From IMG/VR virus record IMGVR_UViG_3300028800_002454, positions 1 through 47,909 of that record: DNA of 47,909 nt; one strand, 5' to 3'. The stretch comes from a virus. The translations under genes were made by a program, and so were the position numbers. Shown here piece by piece: positions 16,642 through 25,433 of the stretch; position 1 is the first letter of the stretch; each line of letters opens with the position of its first letter. A model generated the notes under the pieces. It made no database searches. It was not told where the DNA came from and saw only the letters and a list, made by a program, of their open reading frames with translations.

Positions 16642-17277
16642 TCAGGCAATCGTGATCGGCCCGGTGATGATCAGGTTGATAGTGGCGGTCAGCAGCTTGT
16701 CCACACCGCCATCCCAGGGGAACGATTCGACGAACGCGGTAAAGGTCGCGGCGTGGCCGTTGGGCAGCGTGAGCCGGTAATTCGCGAGCGCGCTGCTCGC
16801 CTTGCGCGTCTGTAGCGCAAGCTGGCCGGCATCGGCGAGGTCGATATCGACGTCGAAGCTGAAATTGCCCGGATCCTGCAGACCCGCGCGGTATTCCTTT
16901 GCGAGCGACGCCAGGTTCGTCGCGTCGAGCTTTGAGGTCTTGCCGTCGAATCCCTTGATGGTCTTGAAGTTGCCGATCGGCGTCCAGGTAACGGGTGTGG
17001 CCGTGCCCCCTGAGGTCCACGATGCACCGCCCGTCGAGTTGTAGTTGACGGCGAACGTATTTGGCGTCACGTTGGTCACGACGAATGACTGGCCGTTGAG
17101 GCCCGTCTCGCCGCCGACGCCGGCGAACGACACCACGTCGCCGTTCGTGAACCCGTGCGCGGTCGCCTCGATGATGGTGGGGTAGCCGAGAATGATTCCG
17201 GTGATACTGACGGCGGCGCCGGTGCCACCCGACACGGCAAACGACGAGCCCTGCGACGAAATGGCAGTCGAGGTCAT
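16642..17277 (-). CDS. Major tail tube protein with an inserted FCCH-like domain
   Basis: 211 residues in the tail tube position. The C-terminal half (FKTIKGFDGKTSKLDATNL, FSFDVDIDLADAGQ, ANYRLTLPNGHAATFTAFV) is the phage tail tube fold that polymerises into the tail shaft. Residues of about 30-95 form an insert with HGFTNGDVVSFAGVGGETGL, NGQSFVVTNVTPNTFAV, the pattern annotated in many phage structural proteins as an E1_FCCH-like beta domain; it probably protrudes from the tube surface. The gene is flanked by DUF3168 upstream and the tail chaperones downstream. Confidence 0.82.
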   Translation of the reverse strand: MTSTAISSQGSSFAVSGGTGAAVSITGIILGYPTIIEATAHGFTNGDVVSFAGVGGETGLNGQSFVVTNVTPNTFAVNYNSTGGASWTSGGTATPVTWTPIGNFKTIKGFDGKTSKLDATNLASLAKEYRAGLQDPGNFSFDVDIDLADAGQLALQTRKASSALANYRLTLPNGHAATFTAFVESFPWDGGVDKLLTATINLIITGPITIA

Positions 17278-17321
17278 GGATGTGACTCCAGAGGGAAAGA
17301 AACCGGGAAAGCGGAAGCAGG

Positions 17322-17675
17322 TCAGTCGTGCCAGACGGAAAACGTCTGCACGACACGGAAAGCCTTGACGTCGGATTCGTACAGGTCCTGCTCATGCTGC
17401 AGGACGTTCTGGATGCTCCACGACTGGAACGCAGCGGCCACGGCCGAAGCGGTCGCCACGGCATCGGCGTACGTGTAGCCCCAGGACGAGATCTCGAAGA
17501 GCGTGTTGTTGATCGGGGGCGAGCCGTTGCCGGAAAGCGTGTTGCAGACCGGACTCGCGAGGCGCCGGTAGACGATGTACGGGTAGGTGTTGTCCTGCAG
17601 TTGCACCTGGGGTGAGGCTCCACCGGCGGCCAGCGACTGCAGGAGTGTGGCGACCTGCTCCTGGATCGTAGTCAT
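17322..17675 (-). CDS. DUF3168 tail terminator/completion protein
   Basis: 117 residues (MTTIQEQVATLLQSLAAGGA, YPYIVYRRLASP, FRVVQTFSVWHD). Size, DUF3168-like pattern and place just before the tail tube gene match phage gp17-type tail completion proteins, which cap the tail tube at the head-proximal end. Its start overlaps the stop of the HK97 gp10-like gene by ATGA, and its own stop is 44 bases from the tube gene. Confidence 0.8.
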   Translation of the reverse strand: MTTIQEQVATLLQSLAAGGASPQVQLQDNTYPYIVYRRLASPVCNTLSGNGSPPINNTLFEISSWGYTYADAVATASAVAAAFQSWSIQNVLQHEQDLYESDVKAFRVVQTFSVWHD

Positions 17676-18232
17676 TTCATCGGTAGCCCGAGGTTGGCCG
17701 CTTCCTTTGGAAGGCGGGCTGCAAGGTAATCGATCATGGCCTGGATCGCCTGATCCTTCGCAATCGCAAATGCCGGCCGCATAAACGAGCGTGGGTCAAC
17801 CCAGATCGCGGTGGGCATCGCCTTGACCGCCGCGCGATGTGCCTTCAGCGACATACCCTTCGGACGCGGCGGGACATAAGCGTGGCCGAATTCCAGCCAC
17901 GTCCAGTAGTAGGCGTCGAGATTTGTGACCCGGCCGCGCACGACCTTGACCTGGTTCTTCCGGCCGCGCCGTACGCCGACGTAGAACACCTGCAGCAGTT
18001 CGTTCGAGCGCTCGGGGATCTGCTTCTGGTAGATCGCGCGCCGGATGCGTCCAGGATCCTGGCGCGGGTCGTCGCCCTCGTAGACCGGCGCGAACACGGC
18101 CGCTTGCTGACGCAATACGGTCGCCCCCGCGTTGACCGCGCCGCGCAGCACATTGCGTCCGATGTTGTGGGGAAGCTGCTCGAGTGCGCGGGCAAACTCG
18201 TCCAGGCCCTTGATGCAGCGCAGTTCAGCCAT
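17672..18232 (-). CDS. HK97 gp10-like head-tail joining protein
   Basis: 186 residues, starting MAELRCIKGLDEFARALEQL. The family core is a helix of the form L-A-x-x-L-P and NVLRGAVNAGATVLRQQA, then the tail-end YYWTWLEFGHAYVPPRPK and RSFMRPAFA. These proteins join tail and head in HK97-type phages. The gene overlaps the head-closure gene by eight bases and DUF3168 by four, so translation is coupled throughout the connector block. Confidence 0.85.
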   Translation of the reverse strand: MAELRCIKGLDEFARALEQLPHNIGRNVLRGAVNAGATVLRQQAAVFAPVYEGDDPRQDPGRIRRAIYQKQIPERSNELLQVFYVGVRRGRKNQVKVVRGRVTNLDAYYWTWLEFGHAYVPPRPKGMSLKAHRAAVKAMPTAIWVDPRSFMRPAFAIAKDQAIQAMIDYLAARLPKEAANLGLPMK

Positions 18233-18578
18233 CAGTCAATCCTTCGCTTGCAAGCAGTTCGATGGTCCGGTTCGATTCATCGACGTTGAGCGCTGCGTGG
18301 ATGTCGAAGTTTCGGCTGGCGTAGACGATGCGGTATGTGGCCACGACCCGAGGATTAGCAAAGATCGCGTCGTACCGGACCGTGAAACGATGGGAGACAT
18401 CCGTTGAGATCGATTGCGCGGCGGCACGCTCGCTGCCGCTCAGCGCCTCGATGTACGCATAGACCGACTTGATGGTCGTCCACGCCTCGACCTGTTGGCC
18501 GAAGTTGTCACGGGCCGTGCTGCGCTGCTGGATGGCAACGAGGCGGTTCAGCTGCCCCGCACGCATCTGCGTGGTCAT
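18225..18578 (-). CDS. Head closure / head-tail adaptor protein (SPP1 gp16-like)
   Basis: 117 residues: MRAGQLNRLVAIQQRSTARD, GQQVEAWTTIKSVYAYIEAL and SHRFTVRYDA are the family hallmarks of the short beta-barrel stopper that closes the portal channel after DNA packaging. It overlaps the gp6-like connector by ATGA and the gp10-like gene by eight bases. Confidence 0.88.
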   Translation of the reverse strand: MTTQMRAGQLNRLVAIQQRSTARDNFGQQVEAWTTIKSVYAYIEALSGSERAAAQSISTDVSHRFTVRYDAIFANPRVVATYRIVYASRNFDIHAALNVDESNRTIELLASEGLTDG

Positions 18579-19444
18579 GGCACCGACATCCGGTAGGGAT
18601 CGAGGAGTCCAGCCACGAACGGCAGTTCCTCGACCTTGCCCCGGTTGAGGATGGCCACTTCCTCGCGGTTCTCGTACAGCGAGCCGGTGCGCAGCAGGAT
18701 CCAGTTGCGGATGCCCTCGGGCACCGGCTCCGGGCCGCTACAGAGATAGCTCGTACCGCTGCCGGTGTCCGACAGGGTGACCGGGTTGCCGCCGGAATAC
18801 TGCAGGGCATAGAGGCCTGCGTTCGCAGCCGTCACCGTGTAAGGGACGTCAACCTGCAATGGCGTCGGCAGCGCCCCGCCCGAATTGAAGAACTGGACGG
18901 TATCGCCGACATTCCACGTGACGGGGCCGCGCGCCTGGATCTGTGTCGCAGGCAAACTGCCCTGGACCGTGCAGACCGACATGTAGCCAGCGTCATACGT
19001 CACAGTGACCGAGCCGATCTGCGGCAACGGGATCGGCCAGATTTTGCCGAATCCGGGCGTGATGATCGCGGGCATGAGCGCTGCGTTGAGCACGTAATCG
19101 CCCGGATCCATCGTCTGCGGCGTGCCGTTCATGTCGAGATAGTCGATCGACACGACGTCGACGAGCGGCGCGTGCGGCAGCACGATGGCAAAAGCCGGAT
19201 AGTTGATCACGTGCTCGAACGGTGGGGGCGTCCCGATGCCGGCCATCGGGAACCGATCCAGCACGAGCCGGTAGCGCGCGTGGAGCAATTGCTGCCGCGT
19301 AATCGTCTCGGCAGCGATGCGCGCGGTGGTCACAATCGACGCGATGAGCGCATCCTCGGCATCGTCGGTCACGCGCAGGTGCAGCTTCGCCTCGGCCAGA
19401 TCGACGGGCTCGCCGACAGGCCGCTGCAGCAGGATTTCCGGCAT
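18575..19444 (-). CDS. Head-tail connector (HK97 gp6-like) with a domain insertion
   Basis: 289 residues, longer than the roughly 190-200 typical of gp6-like adaptors. The start (PVDLAEAKLHLRVTDDAEDA) and the end (VPEGIRNWILLRTGSLYENR, EEV) are canonical. After VTVTYDAGY (about residue 154) an extra 85 residues intervene before VPEGIRNW at 241. The insert (VTWNVGDTVQFFNSGGALPT, VPYTVTAANAGLYALQYSGG) resembles the FCCH-like beta domain also inserted in this phage's tail tube protein. The protein forms the ring bound to the portal. The insert presumably decorates the neck surface. Confidence 0.82.
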   Translation of the reverse strand: MPEILLQRPVGEPVDLAEAKLHLRVTDDAEDALIASIVTTARIAAETITRQQLLHARYRLVLDRFPMAGIGTPPPFEHVINYPAFAIVLPHAPLVDVVSIDYLDMNGTPQTMDPGDYVLNAALMPAIITPGFGKIWPIPLPQIGSVTVTYDAGYMSVCTVQGSLPATQIQARGPVTWNVGDTVQFFNSGGALPTPLQVDVPYTVTAANAGLYALQYSGGNPVTLSDTGSGTSYLCSGPEPVPEGIRNWILLRTGSLYENREEVAILNRGKVEELPFVAGLLDPYRMSVP

Positions 19445-19463
19445 GGGTCAGGCAGTGTGGCCG

Positions 19464-19934
19464 TCAGACGATCTGCACGACGCTCGCGTCGCCGAGATTG
19501 ACCGGAATCGACGCGGATGTGTCGACCGGCGGATCGAAGCGGCCACCGACACCGAAAAGGTACGCCGCGACGAAGGTCGCCGCCGTGCCGACCGTGAGCG
19601 AAAGCTGCACGAACGCATAGCCGTTGTTCGTGTCGACGTCGCCGCCTCTGAAATTGATGAGCGCCTGTACGTTGGCGCCGCTTGCCGCCGGGATCGTCGT
19701 GATCGCCTTGCCGGAGAGGTCTTTCGCGCCCGTACCGCTCGCATCCTGGGCCTGGCGGATCTTCGCGTCGAGCGTGGCATTCGTGCCCATCGCGCCAGTG
19801 CCGATGAGCGCGAGGAACGTGTGGAAATTCTGCACCGGCACCCAGGCCGTGGCGACCGTGCCGGCCGGCTGGTTGGCGGGATCAATCGAGGTGAGCAGCG
19901 CCTCGAAATCCGTGGGTTTCAGGCTCGGAAACAT
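19464..19934 (-). CDS. Unrecognised structural-region protein
   Basis: 156 residues from ATG 19934 with a GGGAGGAT ribosome site. It lies between the capsid and connector genes, a place often held by decoration proteins or small adaptors. The sequence (MFPSLKPTDFEALLTSIDPA, FHTFLALIGTG, NFRGGDVDTNNGYAFVQLSL) is predicted mixed alpha/beta with no membrane segment. I do not recognise a family. A virion protein is the best guess from context only. Confidence 0.55.
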   Translation of the reverse strand: MFPSLKPTDFEALLTSIDPANQPAGTVATAWVPVQNFHTFLALIGTGAMGTNATLDAKIRQAQDASGTGAKDLSGKAITTIPAASGANVQALINFRGGDVDTNNGYAFVQLSLTVGTAATFVAAYLFGVGGRFDPPVDTSASIPVNLGDASVVQIV

Positions 19935-19952
19935 AATGGGATCCTCCCGGAA

Positions 19953-21251
19953 TTAGCGCGCAGCGAGCTGGATGAACGGCGACAGGTTGTTCGCCCCGTT
20001 GGCCGGCTTGATCGGATTGCCGATGGTCGGCTGGCCATCGAGGCGGAACACGGTGCGGAACGCCATCGCATCGGCGTCGAAGTACAGGTGCATGGACGTC
20101 GCCGTCTCGATGCCCGAAGCCTTCTTGATGGTGCGGTAGTACGACATGTCGAGCAGGATCACGTCGCCCTGCGACGAGAAACTTTTCGCGTGCTGCGACA
20201 CGAACACCGGGCGGCCAAGCAGCATCCCGTACGGCGATTCCTGCGCACCGGCCGAGATCGGCAGGTAGATCGGATAGTTACCGAGCGTGAGCGTGAAGAG
20301 CGCGGGCAGTACGTCGTTGTTCACGAGCCAGATTGCGCGGCCGAAAGATCCCGGCGGCAGACGCGAGATCATCTTCGAGAGGTTCGAGATGGTGAGCGTC
20401 TGTGTGGCCTGGCCCGAGTCCTTGGCGACCACGATCGCGGCATTGCCTTGCAACGCGCCGATCGGCATCCCGTTGCCGACGCCGAACAGTAGCGAATCGT
20501 TGGTCTTCCAGCGGATCGAGTCGCCGATCTTGCGGTTCAAATACTGGCCGAGGGCCGGGCCGTCCGCGATGAGTTCATCGGTCAGCGGCACGAGCGCCAT
20601 CATCTTGTGCAGGAACTGCGTGGTGGCCGACAGCTTGGGCTTGGTCGCCGTGCCGGTATTGGCCTCGGCCTGCCAGTACGCGCGGATCCCGTCGGTGCCC
20701 CACGGCGTGGTCTCGTCTTTCGGGAAGACCATCGAGTTACCCTCGATGTCGTAGTCGTCGGTGTACGGCAGCAGTGCATCCTCGCCCAGCGACAGCGTGA
20801 AGATGTCGCGCGAAAACTCGGGCGGAATCAGAAAGCCGCCATCCGGGCCCGAGCCTTCGCCGCCGTAGGTGGTCGGTGCGACCGCGCCAATGCCACCGAA
20901 TCGAAGCCGGTCGTCGGCACGCATCGGGTTGACGGTGGCCATGTGCACCGAGCGGGCGAATTCGCCGAGCGTCTGGAAGCCGCGTTTCGGGTCCCGCTCG
21001 ACGTTCTCCGACACGCTGATCCGCGCCCCCTCGGGAATCGTCACACCCGCGGTGCGTTCGGCCTCGATCAGCGCTTCCTCGCGCTCGATCTGGCGCTGCG
21101 TGGACTGGATCGATGCCATCAGCGTGTCGTACTGCGCCGCTTCGGCTTCGTTCAGGTCACGATCTTCAGCGTGGGCGGCATCGACCAGCTTGCGCGCGTC
21201 GGCCACCAACGCCGCCTTGCGCTGCTGCAGGGTGCGGAGGGTTTTGCTCAT
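19953..21251 (-). CDS. Major capsid protein, HK97 fold, with N-terminal delta domain
   Basis: 432 residues from ATG 21251, preceded by CTGGAG. The first 100 or so residues (LQQRKAALVADARKLVDAA, EAAQYDTLMASIQSTQRQIE) form a charged coiled coil, the delta-type scaffold removed by the prohead protease. The rest follows the HK97 coat: GGFLIPPEFSRDIF, PLTDELIADGPALGQYLNRK, a TNDSLLFGVG loop and YYRTIKKASGIE. It polymerises into the icosahedral head. The open frame extends upstream of 21251, but that part crosses a terminator-like hairpin and lacks family similarity. Confidence 0.92.
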   Translation of the reverse strand: MSKTLRTLQQRKAALVADARKLVDAAHAEDRDLNEAEAAQYDTLMASIQSTQRQIEREEALIEAERTAGVTIPEGARISVSENVERDPKRGFQTLGEFARSVHMATVNPMRADDRLRFGGIGAVAPTTYGGEGSGPDGGFLIPPEFSRDIFTLSLGEDALLPYTDDYDIEGNSMVFPKDETTPWGTDGIRAYWQAEANTGTATKPKLSATTQFLHKMMALVPLTDELIADGPALGQYLNRKIGDSIRWKTNDSLLFGVGNGMPIGALQGNAAIVVAKDSGQATQTLTISNLSKMISRLPPGSFGRAIWLVNNDVLPALFTLTLGNYPIYLPISAGAQESPYGMLLGRPVFVSQHAKSFSSQGDVILLDMSYYRTIKKASGIETATSMHLYFDADAMAFRTVFRLDGQPTIGNPIKPANGANNLSPFIQLAAR

Positions 21252-21268
21252 ATCAGGCTCCAGAAATG

Positions 21269-21303
21269 AAAAAACCTCACTGCAAAGAGATCTGCAGCGA
21301 GGT
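21269..21303 (-). terminator. Terminator-like hairpin just upstream of the capsid gene
   Basis: On the minus strand an 11-base stem with one G-U pair (plus-strand arms 21274-21284 and 21293-21303) and an eight-base loop is followed by six T residues, ending 18 bases before the capsid start. It looks like a rho-independent terminator but lies inside the head operon, so it may be a partial terminator, an RNA-processing site or a 5' stabiliser for capsid mRNA. Confidence 0.6.
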
Positions 21304-21325
21304 CGAGAGATGAGACGGGTCGGGA

Positions 21326-22309
21326 TTACGTGCCGATCAGATCGAGGAGACGCCGCCGGCACGCGATGCGTCCTATGCCCTCGGTGACTGCGGGCTGGGC
21401 CTGAGGAGCCGCCGGAAAATCTGCTGCCTTTGCCTTCGCAGACTGGCGCAGGTTTTTTGACATGCGCCGGATCACGTCGTCAAAGGTGGCAATGTCATCG
21501 ACCATGCCGGCGTCTTTTGCGGCCTGTGCGCCGAGCACGCGTCCCTGACCCATGCCATCGCGCACGGTGGCGATGGACACGCCTCGGTTCCTGGCCACCG
21601 CTTTCGTGAAGGCACTGTAGTAATCGTCGACCCGGCTCTGCATGAACGATTGAGCGTCGGCGGACAGCGGCTCGTACGGGTTGCCCTCGGTCTTGTATTT
21701 GCCGGCCGAGATGATTGTCGTGGTGACGCCGGCCTCGGCGAGCGCCTTCGACCAGTCCTCGTGCGCCGACCACACGCCAATCGAGCCGACCTCGCCACCG
21801 GGCGTGACATAGAATTCGCTCGCCGCACTGCCGAGCCAGTACGCGGCGCTGGCCGCGAGACTGTTCCCGATCGCGACCACCGGCTTCTGGCCACGTGCCT
21901 GATAGATCTCGTCGGCCAGTTCCTGCACGCCGTAGACGCTACCACCGGGCGAGTCGATGTCGATGAGAACGGCGTTGACCGAGTCGTCCGCGAGGGCCGA
22001 GCGCAGGGCCTGCGCGAACAGCTGCGTGCTCATCGAACCAGGACCGGAAATGTCGTCAGCCATATTGCCGCGCTGTGTGACAACGCCGTACATCGGGAGT
22101 ACCGCGATCGAGCCGTTGCCGGCGCGTGCGCTTACACCACGTCGTGCTGCGATGGCGGTCGCGTCACCCTGGACCCTCGCCATCGTTTCAGTATCGGCAG
22201 GGACACCGAGCGACCAGCGCGTAGTCACCCCGGCGAAGGCCGATAGCCGCTCGGGCATCAATGCCCACGGCGTCGAGAGAAATTCAGAGATCAGGAGCGC
22301 GTGTTTCAT
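21326..22309 (-). CDS. Prohead (capsid maturation) protease, S49/SppA-like
   Basis: 327 residues. Peptidase S49 features appear in order: the IDIDSPGGSV oxyanion segment (about 117-125), the nucleophile serine in GNSLAASAAYW (S154), EVGSIGV (about 173-179) and the lysine segment SAGKYKTEGNPYEP (about 201-214). Such enzymes cleave the scaffold/delta domain during head maturation, as lambda C does. Its start overlaps the portal stop (ATGA). No separate scaffold gene follows; the capsid's own N-terminal domain probably serves. Confidence 0.87.
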   Translation of the reverse strand: MKHALLISEFLSTPWALMPERLSAFAGVTTRWSLGVPADTETMARVQGDATAIAARRGVSARAGNGSIAVLPMYGVVTQRGNMADDISGPGSMSTQLFAQALRSALADDSVNAVLIDIDSPGGSVYGVQELADEIYQARGQKPVVAIGNSLAASAAYWLGSAASEFYVTPGGEVGSIGVWSAHEDWSKALAEAGVTTTIISAGKYKTEGNPYEPLSADAQSFMQSRVDDYYSAFTKAVARNRGVSIATVRDGMGQGRVLGAQAAKDAGMVDDIATFDDVIRRMSKNLRQSAKAKAADFPAAPQAQPAVTEGIGRIACRRRLLDLIGT

Positions 22310-23568
22310 TCAGTGTCCCTGTCATCGGATGCGTCATCGGGATCGTCGTCCGGGTCTGCAGATGGCACTTGCGTGGTAGAGGATGGGCTGCTGGCATCGC
22401 TTTCTTCGACCATATTGAGCGGTCGCAGGGGTTCGTCGAGGCCATCGATCGGATTCAGCGATTCCATGCGGCGCGCCTCGTTACGCGTCAGCCAGCCGTC
22501 CAGAATGCCGTTGTGGTAGTACATCGCCCGGGCTTGCGCGTCGCCGCGCAACAGCGCTGTGACGGGGAATTCGACGTTCAGACCGCCGTCTTCGGCGAGA
22601 AAGTGATAACGGATCGCTTCTTCCCAACGCACCAGCCATGGCCGCAGCGTGTGGATTACGAACTCGAGCGACTGCTGTTCGATATTCGAGAAGGTCGCCT
22701 TGTCGAGATCCCCGATCATGTGCGGCGGAATCCGGAAGAGGCGCGCGATCTCGGAGACGGAGAACTTGCGCGTCTCGATGAACTGGATGTCCTCGTTTTT
22801 GAGGCCCAGCTCATGATATTTCATGCCGAACTCAAGGATCGCCGTCTTGTGGCGATTCCGGCCGGTCTGCTGACGCTGCCAGGCCTCGCGGAATTCGCGC
22901 CGCTTCTCGTCGGATGGGAACGCGTTGGGCATTTCGATCCAGCCGCCCGGCGTCGCGTCGTTCATAAAAAAACGCATTCCGTAATCCTGCGCGGCCAGGC
23001 CACCGGCGATCGCCTCACGCGCAGCCGTGATCGGGTTGTAACCGACGATGCCATCGGGCGACAGGCCGCGTAGGTGGAAGACCTCGCTTCGGGCAAGCAC
23101 CGTTTCGCTGCCATCGCGCCGCGTATAGCGGTAGCGCCACTGCGTGTCGGAGAGCAACTCGATCGTGACGCGGTCCGGGTGCAGCGGCAGCAGATCCGTC
23201 ACTTCGCCCCGGCTGTTCGAGACGATCTGCGCGAATGCATTGCCGCGCAGCGTGCAGTGGCCCTGCAGCATCTCGCGGAATTCCAGTGGATTCTGGAAAT
23301 CATTCGGTCGCACGGCCAGCAGCCGGTACAGCCAGTGATTGCGCAGTGGCGTCTTCCGGCCATCATTGCGCTCGCGATACAAGACGAACGGCAGCGTCGA
23401 GACAGATTCGGCGAGCACGCGCACGCAGGCATAGACAGCCGTCAGCCGCATTGCCGCATCGGCGTTGACCGAGTGCGGGGTGCCACGGAACGGCACCGGC
23501 GAGAACCAGAAGTCGCCCCATGGTGACCGGTCACCGGTGTCCGCGTTCAGGCGCATCGATAGCAGCAC
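22306..23568 (-). CDS. HK97-family portal protein
   Basis: 420 residues. The start is taken as GTG 23568 because AGGAAG lies just upstream; ATG 23556 is the alternative. Family features: TAVYACVRVLAESVSTLPF, HTLRPWLVRWEEAIRYHFL, FSVSEIARLFRIPPHMIGDL and LTRNEARRMESLNPIDGLDE. The dodecameric portal is the DNA entry and exit channel and docks the terminase. The acidic serine-rich tail (DPDDDPDDASDDRD) overlaps the start of the protease gene. Confidence 0.92.
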   Translation of the reverse strand: MLLSMRLNADTGDRSPWGDFWFSPVPFRGTPHSVNADAAMRLTAVYACVRVLAESVSTLPFVLYRERNDGRKTPLRNHWLYRLLAVRPNDFQNPLEFREMLQGHCTLRGNAFAQIVSNSRGEVTDLLPLHPDRVTIELLSDTQWRYRYTRRDGSETVLARSEVFHLRGLSPDGIVGYNPITAAREAIAGGLAAQDYGMRFFMNDATPGGWIEMPNAFPSDEKRREFREAWQRQQTGRNRHKTAILEFGMKYHELGLKNEDIQFIETRKFSVSEIARLFRIPPHMIGDLDKATFSNIEQQSLEFVIHTLRPWLVRWEEAIRYHFLAEDGGLNVEFPVTALLRGDAQARAMYYHNGILDGWLTRNEARRMESLNPIDGLDEPLRPLNMVEESDASSPSSTTQVPSADPDDDPDDASDDRDTE

Positions 23569-23571
23569 GGA

Positions 23572-23724
23572 TCACTTCCTCGTGATGAGCGCGCCGAACA
23601 CCGTGAACGCCAAGATCAAGGCACCGACGACCACCAGTGCGGCCGGCACACTGACGAGCGCCAGACCCGCGCCGATGAGTCCGATACCGATCAGCAGCGA
23701 AGCGTTGTAGGTTAGCGGGTTCAT
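23572..23724 (-). CDS. Small membrane protein between terminase and portal
   Basis: A 50-residue protein (MNPLTYNASLLIGIGLIGAG...). It has two hydrophobic stretches, at about 9-27 and 29-46, and a short basic end TRK. The ATG at 23724 overlaps the terminase stop as ATGA and its stop is only three bases before the portal start, so it is translated within the packaging operon. Function unknown. Small hydrophobic proteins at this place occur in other HK97-type phages. Confidence 0.6.
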   Translation of the reverse strand: MNPLTYNASLLIGIGLIGAGLALVSVPAALVVVGALILAFTVFGALITRK

Positions 23725-25433
23725 ATAATCATGAGGGTATAGTTGTCCGGCATCTTCAGCGTCCCATCCCCGACCAGTGCGCGAGACAGCGCCATGATCA
23801 GCGCCACAATCCCGTCGATCTTGTTCTCGGGGCGCTCTTTGCGCGGGTAGATGTTGTCCTTTGCATCGAGGTGGGCGACCACGTTGCTCGCCATCCAACC
23901 GAGCACCGGATCGCCGTCGTGGATGAGCTTGCGCTGCAGCACGAGCGCCTCCAGCGCCTTCATCGGTTCCGAGAAATTCAGCACGGTCGGCCGCACCTCG
24001 ATCATCGGCAGGCCTTCCGCCAGCATCCGCGTCGACAGCTGCGTCGCCTGGAACGGATCGAACGCCACGCCCTGCACCTGAAAGCGACTGACCAGCTCAA
24101 GCAGATCGGCCTCGATCCAGCCGAAATCGATCACATTGCCCGGTGTGACTGTCAGTCGCCCGGTGCGCATCCAGCCCGCGTACTGGCTGTTGCCGGTCGC
24201 CATCACGGTGTCCTCTGGCAGGTAGTAGCGCCCGAAGACTGCGTATCCGCCTTCGATCTCGGGATGCTCGAACAGCAGCATCAGCGCGGCGATATCTGTC
24301 TTGCTTGCAAGGTCGAGTCCAATCCAGCAGGGCTGTCCGGCAAACGTATCGAGATCGAGCGCGGCATCGGCGCATCGGTCCCACGCCCGCATGTCCATCC
24401 ACGCGGTGTCGGCGTTGACCCATTCGTCGAGGTGCTTGGTCTTGAAGTTGTTGACGGCGCTGGGCAACTGCATCGCCTTCGCCTGCAACGGCACCAGGAC
24501 ATCGGGCTGGACTGAGATGCCCCAGTTGGGATTTGCCTTGATCAGCGCTTCTTCGGTGGTCCAGTCGTCGCCGTCATCAAGGCCGTACACGATGCCGAAC
24601 TGGCTGTCGTCCTCGAACACGCCATCAAGCAGCCTGGTGACGAAGGTGCGGATCTCATAGCAGATGCCCGCCCGGTTGCTGCCCGCCGTCGTGATCACCC
24701 ACAGCAGGGAGTTGTTTCGTTTGCCGGTACCGGTCTCGACCACGTCATAGACGGTGCGCGTCTTGTGCGCGTGCAGCTCATCGACACAGCCGAAGTGAAT
24801 GTTCAGACCGTCGAGCGTCGAACCCTCTGCGGACAGGGCTTCAAATTTCGAGCCGGACGCCAGCACGTTCATATTGTGGGCGCCGACCGCGACGCCAAAG
24901 CGGGAGCGGAAGCCACTTGAGCGCCGGGCCATCGTCTGGGCGTCGCCGAACACGATCCGCGCCTGATCGCGCGTGGTCGCCAGCGAATACACCTCGGCGC
25001 CGCCTTCGCCATCGGCGGCCAGCATATAGAGGCCAACCGCCGACGACAGCGTCGATTTGGCGTTGCCGCGCGGTACCTCGATATACGCGCGCCGGAAGCG
25101 CCGCTTGCCATCTGCCTGGACCCAGCCGAACACGGTGGTCAGAATGAACACCTGCCATGGCTCGAGCGTGATCGGTTCACCGGCAAGCGGTCCCTTCACG
25201 TGCGGCAGGCGCTCGATAAAGGCGCACAGGTTGTCGGCCGGCGCGAACGCCTTGCCGGTTCGATCCGTCAGTTTCGGATTGAAGCGGTACGGGCTGCTCT
25301 TGCCCTTGAAGCGGGCGAGATCGTTCAGCTGCCGCTGGCAGGCCAGCTTAACCCACCGACAGGCGGGTACGTCACCTGCGATGACCGATTCCGCGTAGAG
25401 CTTCGCGGTGACCGCGTAGGTGCTGACAGCCAT
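23721..25433 (-). CDS. Terminase large subunit (HK97-type, Terminase_1)
   Basis: About 570 residues from ATG 25433, whose first base is the last base of the small-subunit stop (TGATG). The ATPase domain has the Walker A variant EVPRGNAKST (about 119-128) after the adenine-binding EPWQ motif (91-94), and VYSLATTRDQARIVF further on. The C-terminal RNase H-like nuclease begins around WIGLDLASKTDIAALM, where D and D are metal ligands. The enzyme cuts concatemeric DNA and pumps it into proheads through the portal. Confidence 0.92.
   Translation of the reverse strand: MAVSTYAVTAKLYAESVIAGDVPACRWVKLACQRQLNDLARFKGKSSPYRFNPKLTDRTGKAFAPADNLCAFIERLPHVKGPLAGEPITLEPWQVFILTTVFGWVQADGKRRFRRAYIEVPRGNAKSTLSSAVGLYMLAADGEGGAEVYSLATTRDQARIVFGDAQTMARRSSGFRSRFGVAVGAHNMNVLASGSKFEALSAEGSTLDGLNIHFGCVDELHAHKTRTVYDVVETGTGKRNNSLLWVITTAGSNRAGICYEIRTFVTRLLDGVFEDDSQFGIVYGLDDGDDWTTEEALIKANPNWGISVQPDVLVPLQAKAMQLPSAVNNFKTKHLDEWVNADTAWMDMRAWDRCADAALDLDTFAGQPCWIGLDLASKTDIAALMLLFEHPEIEGGYAVFGRYYLPEDTVMATGNSQYAGWMRTGRLTVTPGNVIDFGWIEADLLELVSRFQVQGVAFDPFQATQLSTRMLAEGLPMIEVRPTVLNFSEPMKALEALVLQRKLIHDGDPVLGWMASNVVAHLDAKDNIYPRKERPENKIDGIVALIMALSRALVGDGTLKMPDNYTLMII

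Noticed and set aside
19317-20492. 391-residue plus-strand frame opposite capsid and connector genes
   Set aside because: Antisense, arginine/glutamate-rich; both minus-strand genes are secure.
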